Translations under genes and position numbers: made by a program
In this document: one piece after another, positions 9,098 through 18,178 of the stretch
Position numbering within the stretch: position 1 is the first letter of the stretch
Layout of the letters: every line of letters starts with the position of its first letter
Source: Chryseobacterium sp. Bi04
GTDB taxonomy: Bacteria > Bacteroidota > Bacteroidia > Flavobacteriales > Weeksellaceae
DNA length: 64,000 nucleotides
Assembly: GCF_918698085.1 (NCBI RefSeq)
Contig: NZ_CAKKLP010000001.1
Span: forward strand, 682,001 to 746,000
Direction: 5' to 3'
The notes under the pieces: generated by a model
Database searches by the model: none
What the model was told of the DNA's origin: nothing
What the model saw: the letters and a program-made list of their open reading frames with translations, nothing else

Positions 9098-9847
9098 CTA
9101 TTTATGTAAAGCTTTAACATATTTTTCCAGAGCCATTGTCATGGACGGAGTTTCTTTAGTGGGTGCCATTAGATCTACCTTTAAGCCCGCTTCTTCGGCT
9201 GCTGCTAAAGTAGTGTTTCCAAAAACACCGATTTTTGTTTCCTCTTGTTTGAAGTCAGGGAAATTTTGCTGTAAAGATTTAATTCCTTGTGGGCTGAAGA
9301 AGATCAGCATATCATAATCTTTAATGGTGATATCTGTCAGATCACTGCATACCGTACGGTACATAATAGCTCTTGTCCATTCTACATTGGAAGAATCCAG
9401 AGTTTTTACAATATCCGGACTTAAAACATCTGAAGATGGCAGCAGATATTTTTCAGTAGGAAATTTTTTGAAAAGAGGAAGCAGGTCTGAAAAATTTTTC
9501 TCTCCAAAGCTGATTTTTCTCTTTCTGTACACAATGTGCTTTTGAAGATAGTTGGCAATGGCTTCGGACTGACAAATGTATCTCATCGTGTCCGGAACTG
9601 CAAAACGCAGATCCTCTGCAAGTCTGAAGTAATGATCAATCGCATTCTTACTGGTAAAAATAATCCCGGTATATTGCGTCAGATCAATCTTCTGAGTTCT
9701 GAGTTCTTTATTGTCAACTCCTTCGACGTGGATGAAAGGGCGGAAATCAATCTTTATTTTTTCCTTCTTCGCTATATCCAAATATGGAGAAGACTCACTA
9801 GGCGCTGGTTGAGAAACCAATATAGACTTTATTCTCATCATTGACAT
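9098..9847 (-). CDS. hemD: Uroporphyrinogen-III synthase
   Basis: 249 aa, the usual size. It should cyclise hydroxymethylbilane to uroporphyrinogen III in tetrapyrrole (heme) synthesis in the cytoplasm. Diagnostic parts are the N-terminal ILVSQPAP, IIFTSKNAIDHYF near residues 62-74 and the C-terminal lobe with MLIFFSPQGIKSL and IGVFGNTTLAAAEEAGL. The family is poorly conserved, but these three blocks are characteristic. Starts at residue 1 or at Met4 (9838) are both possible. The preceding DUF4271 gene ends 3 bases before it; this pairing is common in Flavobacteriia. Confidence 0.9.
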   Translation of the reverse strand: MSMMRIKSILVSQPAPSESSPYLDIAKKEKIKIDFRPFIHVEGVDNKELRTQKIDLTQYTGIIFTSKNAIDHYFRLAEDLRFAVPDTMRYICQSEAIANYLQKHIVYRKRKISFGEKNFSDLLPLFKKFPTEKYLLPSSDVLSPDIVKTLDSSNVEWTRAIMYRTVCSDLTDITIKDYDMLIFFSPQGIKSLQQNFPDFKQEETKIGVFGNTTLAAAEEAGLKVDLMAPTKETPSMTMALEKYVKALHK

Positions 9848-9850
9848 TTA

Positions 9851-10519
9851 TTAAAAAAATAACAACTTCCAAAGCAGTAATAATGGTGCTATTTGGAGGG
9901 TGCAAATATACAAAAATTTATAATACCATTTCTCAGGAAGAATCTTGTTCTTGTGAAATAAATAGAAAAAGACCTTGAAAATGAACACGAAAGAAAAGAA
10001 GAAAAAATAGTAAACAAATATTTTATTTCTGTCAATAGGGAAGTAATAGTGGGTTACACAAAGAATTATTAATAAAAATGACAGGATAAAATAAAATTTA
10101 GTGGAGGTAAAATAAAAAATAGACCATTTTTTTCCATCTCCTATACTTTGGTAAAATAAAAAGCCCAATGCAGATTTTATGAGATAAAAAAACAGAACCG
10201 CCAGTAATGTATACCCAAATTTATTGAGCTGATATCCTAAGAGCTGTACATCTGCAATATATTTAGGCACCAGCGGAATGTACTGGGAAATTAAAACAGA
10301 CAGCGTAAGCGTTGTTACACATGATGTAATAATCCAGCTTGGCAGGTTATTGCTTGCGTCAAAATACTTTTGAAGCAGAAAATCTTTAAGGCTAGCATCT
10401 CTTTCTATGATATTCATCATAAAAACATATAAAAATATGCAGCCTACAAGAATGAAGATGACCCAGTCATTATTCTCGGGTATTCTTACTTGATTTATAA
10501 AGTTTTGTGACGATAGCAA
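9851..10519 (-). CDS. DUF4271 integral membrane protein
   Basis: 222 aa with about six hydrophobic segments (near 18-38, 62-80, 97-117, 135-155, 165-187 and 200-220), so an inner-membrane protein. Length and position directly before hemD match the DUF4271 family of Bacteroidota. Function unknown. The 3-base gap to hemD indicates co-transcription and presumably translational coupling. Confidence 0.8.
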   Translation of the reverse strand: MLSSQNFINQVRIPENNDWVIFILVGCIFLYVFMMNIIERDASLKDFLLQKYFDASNNLPSWIITSCVTTLTLSVLISQYIPLVPKYIADVQLLGYQLNKFGYTLLAVLFFYLIKSALGFLFYQSIGDGKKWSIFYFTSTKFYFILSFLLIILCVTHYYFPIDRNKIFVYYFFFFSFVFIFKVFFYLFHKNKILPEKWYYKFLYICTLQIAPLLLLWKLLFF

Positions 10520-10726
10520 AGTTTATTTTTTTTAATTTTTATGTAACCACAAATAACACAGCTTGGCACAGATTTTTATTATTATTTCATCTGTAGCTAA
10601 AATATATTCCTCCATAATATTATATATAATTCAGGTTTAGTGAATATCAAATTCGGTTAAACCTGTGAGAAGTATTTTTTGCAAAATTATAGATTATTTT
10701 GTATAAAATAAAAAGGTTAAATAAAC

Positions 10727-10734
10727 TATCTTTG
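10727..10734 (+). promoter_or_regulatory. -7 box close to the mannosyltransferase start
   Basis: TATCTTTG, a full match to TAnnTTTG, ends 9 bases before the ATG at 10744. No well-placed -33 TTG is present. The transcript would have an extremely short leader. Confidence 0.5.
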
Positions 10735-10743
10735 CAAACTGAA

Positions 10744-11460
10744 ATGAAAAAACTAGTCATTATCCCCACTTATAACGAAAAGGAAAATATTGAAAATATT
10801 ATTTCCGCAGTTTTTGCATTGGAAGATGACTTTCATATTTTAGTGGTGGATGACTCTTCTCCGGATGGTACTGCCGAGGTGGTAAAAGAACTTCAGAAAA
10901 GATTTTCCCATCATCTGCATTTGTCTGTAAGGCGTATAAAGGACGGTTTGGGAAAAGCATATATCCATGGATTTAAATGGGCCATCGAAAATAAATATGA
11001 TTACATTTTTGAAATGGATGCCGATTTTTCTCACAATCCGAATGACCTGCCTAAGCTTTATGAAGCCTGTCTTCATGCAGATATGGCGATTGGATCCCGT
11101 TATTCCAAAGGGGTAAATGTAGTCAACTGGCCCATGGGAAGAGTGTTGCTTTCTTATTTTGCTTCAAAATATGTGAGATTTATCCTGGGACTTTCAATTC
11201 ATGATACTACAGCCGGCTTCGTTTGCTTTTCCCGAAAAGTATTGGAAGATATAGGCTTGGAGAATGTGAAACTAAAGGGATATGGGTTTCAGATAGAGAT
11301 GAAATTCAGAGCTTATAAAAAAGGCTTTAAAATTGTAGAAGTTCCTATTATATTTACCAATAGAATTTTAGGAGAAAGCAAAATGAACGGTGGCATCATT
11401 CATGAAGCTGTATTTGGTGTTTTAAACTTAAAGTGGAAATCAATTATCAACAGATTATGA
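10744..11460 (+). CDS. Polyprenol monophosphomannose synthase (GT2 family)
   Basis: 238 aa from ATG 10744, chosen because it starts MKKLVIIPTYNEKENIE, the normal beginning of the family; the longer frame at 10699 adds 15 residues that overlap the -7 box. GT2 features are VVDDSSPDGTAEVV, the metal-binding DAD in FEMDADFSHNP, and the LKGYGFQIEMKF and GESKMNGG motifs of dolichyl/polyprenyl-phosphate mannose synthases. It should transfer mannose from GDP-mannose to polyprenyl phosphate at the cytoplasmic membrane face, supplying lipid-linked sugar for glycosylation. There is no C-terminal membrane domain. The next gene follows closely. Confidence 0.9.
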   Translation: MKKLVIIPTYNEKENIENIISAVFALEDDFHILVVDDSSPDGTAEVVKELQKRFSHHLHLSVRRIKDGLGKAYIHGFKWAIENKYDYIFEMDADFSHNPNDLPKLYEACLHADMAIGSRYSKGVNVVNWPMGRVLLSYFASKYVRFILGLSIHDTTAGFVCFSRKVLEDIGLENVKLKGYGFQIEMKFRAYKKGFKIVEVPIIFTNRILGESKMNGGIIHEAVFGVLNLKWKSIINRL

Positions 11461-11546
11461 AGCAACGCATGACCAATTCTTCTCATACAGAGGGAAATTT
11501 ACATGTGAAGCTCCATCAGATCGTTAAAAAATATAAAAATAAGCTG

Positions 11547-11912
11547 ATGAAAAAGCTGATGTTTATTTTCGTTTTGTTAAGCATGTTCTCATGCAACGAT
11601 TATATCGATAAGCCTAAAAATCTGGTCGATAAAGATTTGATGGCTGAGATTCTGGTAGATCTTACGATCAATGACCAGGCAACTTTTATGTATCAGAACA
11701 GTAATTTAGAGGCAGGTACAAGATTCATTCTTAAGTCTCATAAGGTAAAACCCAATGATTTTGTTGAAAGTTTTAAATATTATGTGATCAAAGACGAGAT
11801 GCAGGATATTGCCAATAATGCTCAGGAGATTTTATTGAAAAAAGATCCGAAAGCAGATAAATATATAAAAGATAAGCAGAAGAATAGTGGAATTCCACCT
11901 ATCATGAAGTAG
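11547..11912 (+). CDS. DUF4296 lipoprotein
   Basis: 121 aa from ATG 11547, which directly opens a lipoprotein signal MKKLMFIFVLLSMFSC; longer frames (from 11433, overlapping the previous gene) would bury this signal. The mature part has DLMAEILVDLTINDQ and a helical middle, the DUF4296 pattern; the C-terminus is basic. Probably an outer-membrane-anchored periplasmic protein of unknown function. Same strand as the mannosyltransferase, 86 bases downstream, so probably one transcript; this neighbourhood is common in Flavobacteriia. Confidence 0.82.
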   Translation: MKKLMFIFVLLSMFSCNDYIDKPKNLVDKDLMAEILVDLTINDQATFMYQNSNLEAGTRFILKSHKVKPNDFVESFKYYVIKDEMQDIANNAQEILLKKDPKADKYIKDKQKNSGIPPIMK

Positions 11913-11979
11913 TGATGGTATTGGAATCCCTATTTGATAAAATTATGAATTACTGACCCGATCAGTTAAAAGTATACTA

Positions 11980-13110
11980 ATGAAATTTTTTAATATAGAA
12001 AAAACCTCCGAAGGAAAGGCCAGAGCAGGAGAAATTACCACAGATCATGGGAAAATACAGACGCCCATTTTTATGCCTGTGGGAACAGTAGCGAGTGTAA
12101 AGACAGTTCATCAGAGAGAATTAAAAGAAGACATTAAGGCCCAGATTATTCTGGGAAATACCTATCACCTGTATCTTCGTCCGGGTATGGAAACAATGCA
12201 GGCTGCAGGAGGGCTGCATAAATTCATGAACTGGGATCTTCCTATTCTTACAGATTCAGGAGGTTTTCAGGTATTTTCATTGGCGAGCAACAGAAAAATG
12301 ACGGAAGAGGGAGCGAGATTTAAATCTCATATTGACGGAAGTTATCATATGTTCTCACCGGAAAGATCAATGGAGATCCAAAGACAGATCGGAGCCGATA
12401 TTTTTATGGCTTTTGATGAATGTACTCCTTATCCTTGTGAGTATAATCAAGCCAAATTATCAATGGAGCTTACCCATCGCTGGTTAAAAAGATGTATAGA
12501 ATGGACCAATGATAATCCTGAATTATATGGGCATAAACAAAGGCTTTTCCCTATTGTACAGGGATCTACCTATTCAGATTTAAGAAAAATTTCTGCTGAA
12601 GTTATTTCAGAAGCCGGAGCAGAAGGTAATGCTATTGGAGGTCTTTCTGTAGGAGAGCCCGAAGAGGAAATGTACCGGATTACAGATGAAGTTACGGATA
12701 TTCTTCCAAAAGAAAAACCAAGATACCTGATGGGAGTGGGAACTCCCTGGAATATCCTCGAATCTATTGGATTAGGAATTGATATGATGGATTGTGTAAT
12801 GCCTACAAGAAATGCAAGAAATGCAATGCTTTTCACATGGCAGGGGGTAATGAACCTTAAAAATGAAAAGTGGAAACAGGACTTTTCTCCTTTAGACGAG
12901 TTTGGAACAAGCTTCGTAGACAGAGAATATTCAAAAGCGTATCTTCGTCACTTATTTGTATCCAAAGAATATTTAGCAAAACAGATTGCTTCTATCCATA
13001 ATCTGGCATTTTATCTTGATTTGGTTAAAGTAGCGAGAGAGCACATCCTTGCAGGAGATTTTTATGAGTGGAAAAACTCTGTAGTTCCGGTTCTCAGACA
13101 AAGACTGTAG
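11980..13110 (+). CDS. tgt: Queuine tRNA-ribosyltransferase (TGT), zinc cysteines missing
   Basis: 376 aa, normal length. The enzyme exchanges guanine 34 of GUN-anticodon tRNAs for preQ1. Conserved parts are D92 in LTDSGGFQVFSL, DECTPYP, VQGSTYSDLR, GGLSVGEP, and D271 in the nucleophile motif DCVMPTRNARN. The oddity is the metal-binding stretch: where bacterial TGTs normally have a CxCxxC triad, this protein has PLDEFGTSFVDREYSKAYLRHL (about 305-324 in the protein) with no cysteine, although the fourth ligand position H340 (IHNLAFY) remains. The downstream permease starts 6 bases after the stop, so the two share a transcript. Confidence 0.93.
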   Translation: MKFFNIEKTSEGKARAGEITTDHGKIQTPIFMPVGTVASVKTVHQRELKEDIKAQIILGNTYHLYLRPGMETMQAAGGLHKFMNWDLPILTDSGGFQVFSLASNRKMTEEGARFKSHIDGSYHMFSPERSMEIQRQIGADIFMAFDECTPYPCEYNQAKLSMELTHRWLKRCIEWTNDNPELYGHKQRLFPIVQGSTYSDLRKISAEVISEAGAEGNAIGGLSVGEPEEEMYRITDEVTDILPKEKPRYLMGVGTPWNILESIGLGIDMMDCVMPTRNARNAMLFTWQGVMNLKNEKWKQDFSPLDEFGTSFVDREYSKAYLRHLFVSKEYLAKQIASIHNLAFYLDLVKVAREHILAGDFYEWKNSVVPVLRQRL

Positions 13111-13116
13111 AAGACT

Positions 13117-14229
13117 ATGCTTAAAATAATAGACAGATATATCATCAAAAAATATCTTGGGACCTTTAGTTTCATGCTGATACTGCTGTCTATAGTAGTA
13201 CTCGTTATTGATGTTCAGCAAAAGATTCCAAGGATAGAAAATGCAAAAGCTATTGATGCTAAGCTGGATCTGGTGTACTTCCTGATTCATTTTTATCCTT
13301 TCTGGATTATTAATCTTGTGGTAACATTTCTCTCTATTCTGGTGTTTATTACAGTGATTTATTTTACATCCAGAATGGCCAATAATACGGAAATTGTAGC
13401 CATTATAAGCAGTGGGGCCAGTTTTCACCGGTTTGCAAAACCTTATCTTTATACTTCCATTCTGATTGCCTTGATGTCTCTGGTGGTCAATCATTTGGTT
13501 CTTCCGTGGGCTAATATCAAGAAAAACGAACTGGAGGCATATACCTATAATGCTGCCAATAAAGAAAAGATTTTAGGAACAGCTCCGGCATCTTCACAGC
13601 TTAGTAAAACTGAATATATTTTTGTTGCTTCATGGAATAAAAGAGATAAAAGAGGGTCCAGTTTTATATATCAGAAGTATGATAAAGACAGAAGAATGGT
13701 TTATGAGCTGAAAGCCAGTGAAGTATATTGGGATCTTGCTAAGAAGCAGTTTGTGCTGAACAATTATCTTGAAAAAACCATTAATAAAGACAATACCGAA
13801 AAACTTGGTAATGGAGTAGAGCTAAGGAAAAACTATGGGCATTCCCCGGAAGAGCTTTTCCCTAATGAGCTTTTAGGACAGAATAAAACTACACCGGAGC
13901 TTTTAAAATTTATTGATAGAGAAAAAGCCAGAGGAAACAGTAACCTGAATTCTTATCTGAATGAGCTCTATCAAAGGACTTCTATGCCTGTTTCTATCAT
14001 TATTCTGACTTTTTTAGCACTTTCATTATCTTCGCAGAAGAAAAGAGGAGGGCTTGGAGTTAACCTGGCGATAGGAATTTCATTAGCATTCCTTTTTGTG
14101 TTTTCATTTGAAGCTTTAAAGGTGGTTTCTGAGAATAAAAGCCTGCCGCCGGCTTTAGCGATGTGGCTTCCGAACCTGGTATTCCTTCCGCTTACTCTTT
14201 ATTTATATATCAAAAGAGCCAATCAGTAA
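13117..14229 (+). CDS. LptF/LptG-family permease
   Basis: 370 aa inner-membrane protein. Three hydrophobic segments lie in the N-terminal half (about 15-35, 55-80, 98-122) and three in the C-terminal third (about 288-305, 312-335, 345-364), around a periplasmic beta-jellyroll of some 150 residues; this is the LptF/LptG topology. These proteins pair with the LptB ATPase to extract lipopolysaccharide and pass it to the Lpt bridge. The sequence does not tell LptF from LptG. It starts 6 bases after tgt and ends immediately against the convergent biotin ligase gene. Confidence 0.88.
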   Translation: MLKIIDRYIIKKYLGTFSFMLILLSIVVLVIDVQQKIPRIENAKAIDAKLDLVYFLIHFYPFWIINLVVTFLSILVFITVIYFTSRMANNTEIVAIISSGASFHRFAKPYLYTSILIALMSLVVNHLVLPWANIKKNELEAYTYNAANKEKILGTAPASSQLSKTEYIFVASWNKRDKRGSSFIYQKYDKDRRMVYELKASEVYWDLAKKQFVLNNYLEKTINKDNTEKLGNGVELRKNYGHSPEELFPNELLGQNKTTPELLKFIDREKARGNSNLNSYLNELYQRTSMPVSIIILTFLALSLSSQKKRGGLGVNLAIGISLAFLFVFSFEALKVVSENKSLPPALAMWLPNLVFLPLTLYLYIKRANQ

Positions 14230-14943
14230 TCAGTAAAGGAGTTTAACTTCTTTGTGGTAAAAAGAGCGTAATCCGTTTTCTAGTTCTATCCAAAGTTCAC
14301 CTTTTTCGTCTGCATTGCGGATAATGCCATTTTGGCGTTCTTTTTCAATTTCAAAAACTGAGATCTCATCTTTCCGGAACAGATTTGCATTGAACAGGTC
14401 CAGAATTTCCTGATCTGAAGGAATATTTTTCAGTTTTTCAGATACATATTCATGAAGGCTTACCGCTACATTTTCGAGGTCAAATAGATGTCCTGTTTGC
14501 GTGAGAAGTGATCCTGCATTGGATATTGTATCAAACTTCTCCTGAAGGATATTAATTCCGGCTCCGATAATGAAATAATTATTTTGATTAATTTTTTTCT
14601 TTTCAATCAAAATTCCAACGATTTTTTTACCTTTAAGGATAATATCATTTGGCCACTTTATTCTGATGTCATGATCAGCCAATTTGGCCAGGAAATCCCT
14701 GATAATAATTGCGGTATAATAATTGAATATAAAGTCAGAGCACAAGATGCTCTGAGACTTTACTGCCAGCGTATAAGCCAGGTTTTTTCCGGCAGTTTGA
14801 GTCCATACATTTCCATACTGACCGCGGCCTTTCGTTTGGTTAAAAGTATGAAGTCCTATAAAATCTGAATTTTCGTAAAGTAAAAACTTGGATATTTCGT
14901 CATTAGTAGAAGAACATTCTTTCAGGTAGAATAGTTGGCTCAT
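14230..14943 (-). CDS. birA: Biotin--[acetyl-CoA-carboxylase] ligase
   Basis: 237 aa, the short BirA form without an N-terminal DNA-binding domain, so an enzyme only and not a repressor. It attaches biotin to the carrier domain of biotin-dependent carboxylases. Motifs are STNDEISKFL, the biotin/AMP loop TKGRGQYGNVW and the active-site IKWPNDIILKGKKIVGILIE. A small C-terminal beta domain ends the protein. It is convergent with the LptF/G gene (stops directly adjacent, no room for a terminator) and divergent from rsfS. Confidence 0.92.
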   Translation of the reverse strand: MSQLFYLKECSSTNDEISKFLLYENSDFIGLHTFNQTKGRGQYGNVWTQTAGKNLAYTLAVKSQSILCSDFIFNYYTAIIIRDFLAKLADHDIRIKWPNDIILKGKKIVGILIEKKKINQNNYFIIGAGINILQEKFDTISNAGSLLTQTGHLFDLENVAVSLHEYVSEKLKNIPSDQEILDLFNANLFRKDEISVFEIEKERQNGIIRNADEKGELWIELENGLRSFYHKEVKLLY

Positions 14944-15002
14944 TTAAGAAAACTTTAAGACATTAAAGGGGTAAAAGTAAGGGTAAAGTAAAGAAAAAAC
15001 AA

Positions 15003-15010
15003 TAAATTTG
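15003..15010 (+). promoter_or_regulatory. -7 box for rsfS-ftsH
   Basis: TAAATTTG matches TAnnTTTG, 20 bases before the rsfS ATG. No convincing -33 TTG. Confidence 0.45.
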
Positions 15011-15030
15011 CAGATTATAGTATTTTTTTA

Positions 15031-15399
15031 ATGAATAAAACAGCAGAAAAACAAGCATTATTAGATAAAATCGTTGAAGCTATCCAGGATGTAAAAGGAG
15101 AAGATATCATGATCTTCGATCTTTCAAACATTGAAAACTCCGTAGCAGAGACGTTCGTAATATGTAGTGGAAACTCAAATACACAGGTATCTGCATTGGC
15201 AGGAAGTGTAGAGAAGAAAGTAAGAAACGAACTTCAAGATAGACCTTGGCACGTAGAAGGTACGGAAAATGCAATGTGGATACTTGTAGATTATGTTTCA
15301 GTGGTAGTTCATATATTTCAAAAAGATGTACGCGAGTACTATGACATAGAAGAACTTTGGGGTGACGCAGTCATTACCAAAATAGAAAATGAATTTTAA
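15031..15399 (+). CDS. rsfS: Ribosome silencing factor RsfS
   Basis: 122 aa, full length. RsfS binds uL14 of the large ribosomal subunit and blocks subunit joining when nutrients are scarce. The family pattern is clear: IMIFDLSNIENSVAETFVICSGNSNTQVSAL, then RPWHVEGTENAMWILVDYVSVVVHIF and the ending YYDIEELWGDA. First gene of a same-strand set with ftsH 17 bases downstream; rsfS-ftsH adjacency is common in Bacteroidota. Confidence 0.95.
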   Translation: MNKTAEKQALLDKIVEAIQDVKGEDIMIFDLSNIENSVAETFVICSGNSNTQVSALAGSVEKKVRNELQDRPWHVEGTENAMWILVDYVSVVVHIFQKDVREYYDIEELWGDAVITKIENEF

Positions 15400-15416
15400 A
15401 ATTTTAAAAAGTATAA

Positions 15417-17438
15417 ATGAATAATAAAGGATTCAACTGGTTCTTTCCTATTGCAATCATAGCTCTTTTGCTATTTTTCGGCTCCAATTTTTTAGGAGGA
15501 GATAGTGCAAAATCTATTGATGAAGATGGTTTCTTTAGAGAAATGCAGGCGGGGAAAGTCCAGAATGTAATTATATACAAAGACACAGAGAAAGCAGACG
15601 TTTTTCTTACAAAAGCAGCAAAAGCAGCAACGGTAACTAAATTTGCCAATGAAAGTAACCCACTTTCGGCGTTGGAAATGGCTCCCAAAGCAGATTTTTC
15701 TGTTAAATATGGAGATCTCCAGCTTTTCCTTCAGAAATTTGATCAGGTTAAAGCAACAAACCCGGCTATTAAGACGACAAAAGATTATGGAGCAGGTAAA
15801 AACCCGTTCATGGATATCTTAGTGTCTGCGTTGATCTGGATTGCGATCTTAGGATTATTTTACTTCCTTCTTTTCAGAAAGATGGGAGGTGGCGGAGGCC
15901 CTGGCGGACAAATTTTCTCTATCGGAAAATCTAAAGCTAAACTGTTTGACGAAAAAGAAAGAATTCAGGTAACATTTAAAGATGTTGCAGGATTGGAAGG
16001 AGCTAAGGAAGAAGTTCAGGAGGTTGTAGACTTCTTGAAGAACTCTGAAAAATATACCAAACTGGGAGGTAAAATCCCCAAAGGTGTTCTTTTGGTAGGC
16101 CCTCCGGGAACCGGTAAAACATTATTGGCAAAAGCTGTTGCCGGTGAAGCTAAAGTTCCGTTCTTCTCGCTTTCAGGTTCTGATTTCGTAGAGATGTTTG
16201 TGGGAGTAGGTGCTTCAAGAGTAAGAGATCTTTTTGCCCAGGCAAAGGCAAAATCTCCGGCGATTATCTTTATCGATGAGATTGATGCCATCGGACGTGC
16301 CAGAGGAAAAAATAATTTCTCAGGAGGTAATGATGAAAGAGAAAATACCCTGAACCAGCTTCTTACAGAAATGGATGGTTTCGGAACAGATGTGAATGTT
16401 ATTGTAATGGCAGCGACCAACAGAGCAGATATCCTTGATAAAGCTTTGATGAGAGCCGGACGTTTCGACCGTTCTATCTATGTAGACCTTCCTGAATTGC
16501 ATGAGAGAAGAGAGATCTTTGATGTTCATTTGAAAAAAATCAAGCTGGATGATAATGTAGACAGAGACTTCCTGGCAAAACAAACTCCTGGATTCAGTGG
16601 GGCGGATATTGCCAATGTTTGTAATGAAGCAGCTCTTATTGCAGCAAGATACAACCATACCTCTGTTACAAAACAGGATTTCCTTGATGCTGTAGACAGA
16701 ATCATCGGAGGTCTTGAAAAGAAAAATATGGCCATTAAGCCTTCTGAAAAGAAAAGAGTGGCTTATCATGAAGCGGGTCATGCTACCATCTCATGGCTGG
16801 TAGAACATGCCTCTCCACTTTTAAAAGTAACGATTGTCCCAAGAGGACGTTCTTTAGGGGCAGCATGGTATCTTCCGGAAGAAAGACAGCTTACCACTAC
16901 GGAACAGATGCTGGATGAGATGTGTGCTACATTAGGAGGTAGAGCGGCAGAGCAAGTCATCTTTAACAATATTTCTACCGGAGCACTTTCAGATTTGGAA
17001 ACAGTGACGAAAAGAGCTCAGGCAATGGTTACAGTTTACGGATTAAGCCCTAATATTGGTAATATTTCTTACTATGACAGTTCAGGGCAGTCTGAATATT
17101 CTTTTGGAAAACCTTATTCTGAAGATACGGCTACGAAAATTGATGCTGAAATCAAAATGATTATCGAAAATCAGTATGAAAGAGCCGTAAGAATTCTTAC
17201 AGAAAATAAAGATAAGCTTGATGCTTTAGCCAATAAGCTTTTAGAAAAAGAAGTTATTTTCCGTGAAGATCTGGAAGACATATTTGGAAAAAGAGCTTGG
17301 GATCCTGAACTGACAGAGAAACCTGTGACCAATACAATTCCTGAAAAAGATCAGCAAGCAACTTTGGATATTCCTCCAATAAAAGAGAAGGAAGAAGAGA
17401 GCGAAATACAGGCTCCGGAAAGTCCAACACAACTTTAA
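15417..17438 (+). CDS. ftsH: ATP-dependent zinc metalloprotease FtsH
   Basis: 673 aa membrane-anchored AAA+ protease degrading misassembled membrane proteins and short-lived regulators. Two transmembrane segments (about 8-25 and 131-153) flank a periplasmic domain. The AAA domain has Walker A 228-235 (GPPGTGKT), Walker B 283-290 (IIFIDEID) and the second region of homology with RAGRFDR. The zinc site is HEAGH at 451-455. The C-terminal ~40 residues are an acidic Pro/Glu-rich tail (EKEEESEIQAPESPTQL), probably disordered. A Gly-rich linker (GGGGGPGG) follows the second membrane segment. Confidence 0.97.
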   Translation: MNNKGFNWFFPIAIIALLLFFGSNFLGGDSAKSIDEDGFFREMQAGKVQNVIIYKDTEKADVFLTKAAKAATVTKFANESNPLSALEMAPKADFSVKYGDLQLFLQKFDQVKATNPAIKTTKDYGAGKNPFMDILVSALIWIAILGLFYFLLFRKMGGGGGPGGQIFSIGKSKAKLFDEKERIQVTFKDVAGLEGAKEEVQEVVDFLKNSEKYTKLGGKIPKGVLLVGPPGTGKTLLAKAVAGEAKVPFFSLSGSDFVEMFVGVGASRVRDLFAQAKAKSPAIIFIDEIDAIGRARGKNNFSGGNDERENTLNQLLTEMDGFGTDVNVIVMAATNRADILDKALMRAGRFDRSIYVDLPELHERREIFDVHLKKIKLDDNVDRDFLAKQTPGFSGADIANVCNEAALIAARYNHTSVTKQDFLDAVDRIIGGLEKKNMAIKPSEKKRVAYHEAGHATISWLVEHASPLLKVTIVPRGRSLGAAWYLPEERQLTTTEQMLDEMCATLGGRAAEQVIFNNISTGALSDLETVTKRAQAMVTVYGLSPNIGNISYYDSSGQSEYSFGKPYSEDTATKIDAEIKMIIENQYERAVRILTENKDKLDALANKLLEKEVIFREDLEDIFGKRAWDPELTEKPVTNTIPEKDQQATLDIPPIKEKEEESEIQAPESPTQL

Positions 17439-17462
17439 AAATCTTAAAAATAAGATAAATAC

Positions 17463-17490
17463 AACCTGACAATTTTAAAATTGTCAGGTT
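17463..17490. terminator. Palindromic terminator after ftsH
   Basis: Perfect 28-base palindrome (half-site AACCTGACAATTTT) followed by a T run, 25 bases past the ftsH stop. Confidence 0.8.
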
Positions 17491-17572
17491 TTTTCATATT
17501 TAAGGAGATATTTTGGAATCTATTGTAATTAATTTTCTATTTTTGTATAAAGTTGACTAAAAATAGATTAAG

Positions 17573-18154
17573 TTGAATTTATTCAAGAGAATTGTAAGCA
17601 AACTTACCAACCAGCCTGAAGAAGAGGACAAACAGAGTCTGGAGAAGCTTGGGGACTCGCTGAAAAATGCGGATCTCGACTATAAGTTTGCGCAATTATT
17701 TACGCATTCGGGGGGATTTTTTAATTATTGTGCAGATGAAGCGGAGGCTCTACAAACTTTAAATCAAATTATCAAGATAGAAGGTATTGATAGCCTGTTC
17801 TGTTGGGATAAAGAACTTCAGAACTTTTTGAACGTTGTGAGGTCTTCTTATACATCAGAGCTACAGCCATCCAACAACGCTGCATTTATCACTTGTGAAT
17901 ATCTGATTGCCTATGACGGAAGAATCATGCTTTCACACAATAATATCCTTCACTACCATTCTTCAAGGTTGCCTGATAAGATTATTATCATTGCCAATGT
18001 TTCACAGATTGTGAACAACCTTAATGATGCAATGGGAAAAATAAAAAGGAACGGAAATATCAAGAACCTTACTTCCATTAGTGGAGGGCAGTCAAAATTA
18101 GACGGTTCTTCTTCCTCCAGTCCTAAACTGTTTCTATTACTGCTTGAAGACTAA
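17573..18154 (+). CDS. LUD-domain protein with a TTG start
   Basis: 193 aa starting at TTG (17573-17575); no in-frame ATG gives a sensible N-terminus, and MNLFKRIVSKLT is the expected start of these proteins. The domain (about 60-193) is of the LUD/LutC type: FCWDKELQNFLN, AAFITCEYLIAYDGRIMLSHNN, LPDKIIIIANVSQIV and the C-terminal SPKLFLLLLED. LUD proteins of the lactate-utilisation system act in lactate oxidation, but this stand-alone flavobacterial form, placed between ftsH and cdsA, has no assigned role. A terminator separates it from ftsH. Confidence 0.85.
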   Translation: MNLFKRIVSKLTNQPEEEDKQSLEKLGDSLKNADLDYKFAQLFTHSGGFFNYCADEAEALQTLNQIIKIEGIDSLFCWDKELQNFLNVVRSSYTSELQPSNNAAFITCEYLIAYDGRIMLSHNNILHYHSSRLPDKIIIIANVSQIVNNLNDAMGKIKRNGNIKNLTSISGGQSKLDGSSSSSPKLFLLLLED

Positions 18155-18178
18155 GCACGCAATTCTAAATTTTAAATT

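Noticed and set aside
12973..13494. 173-codon ORF opposite tgt and the LptF/G gene
   Set aside because: Spans the junction of two convincing genes and has the composition of a reverse-complement shadow.
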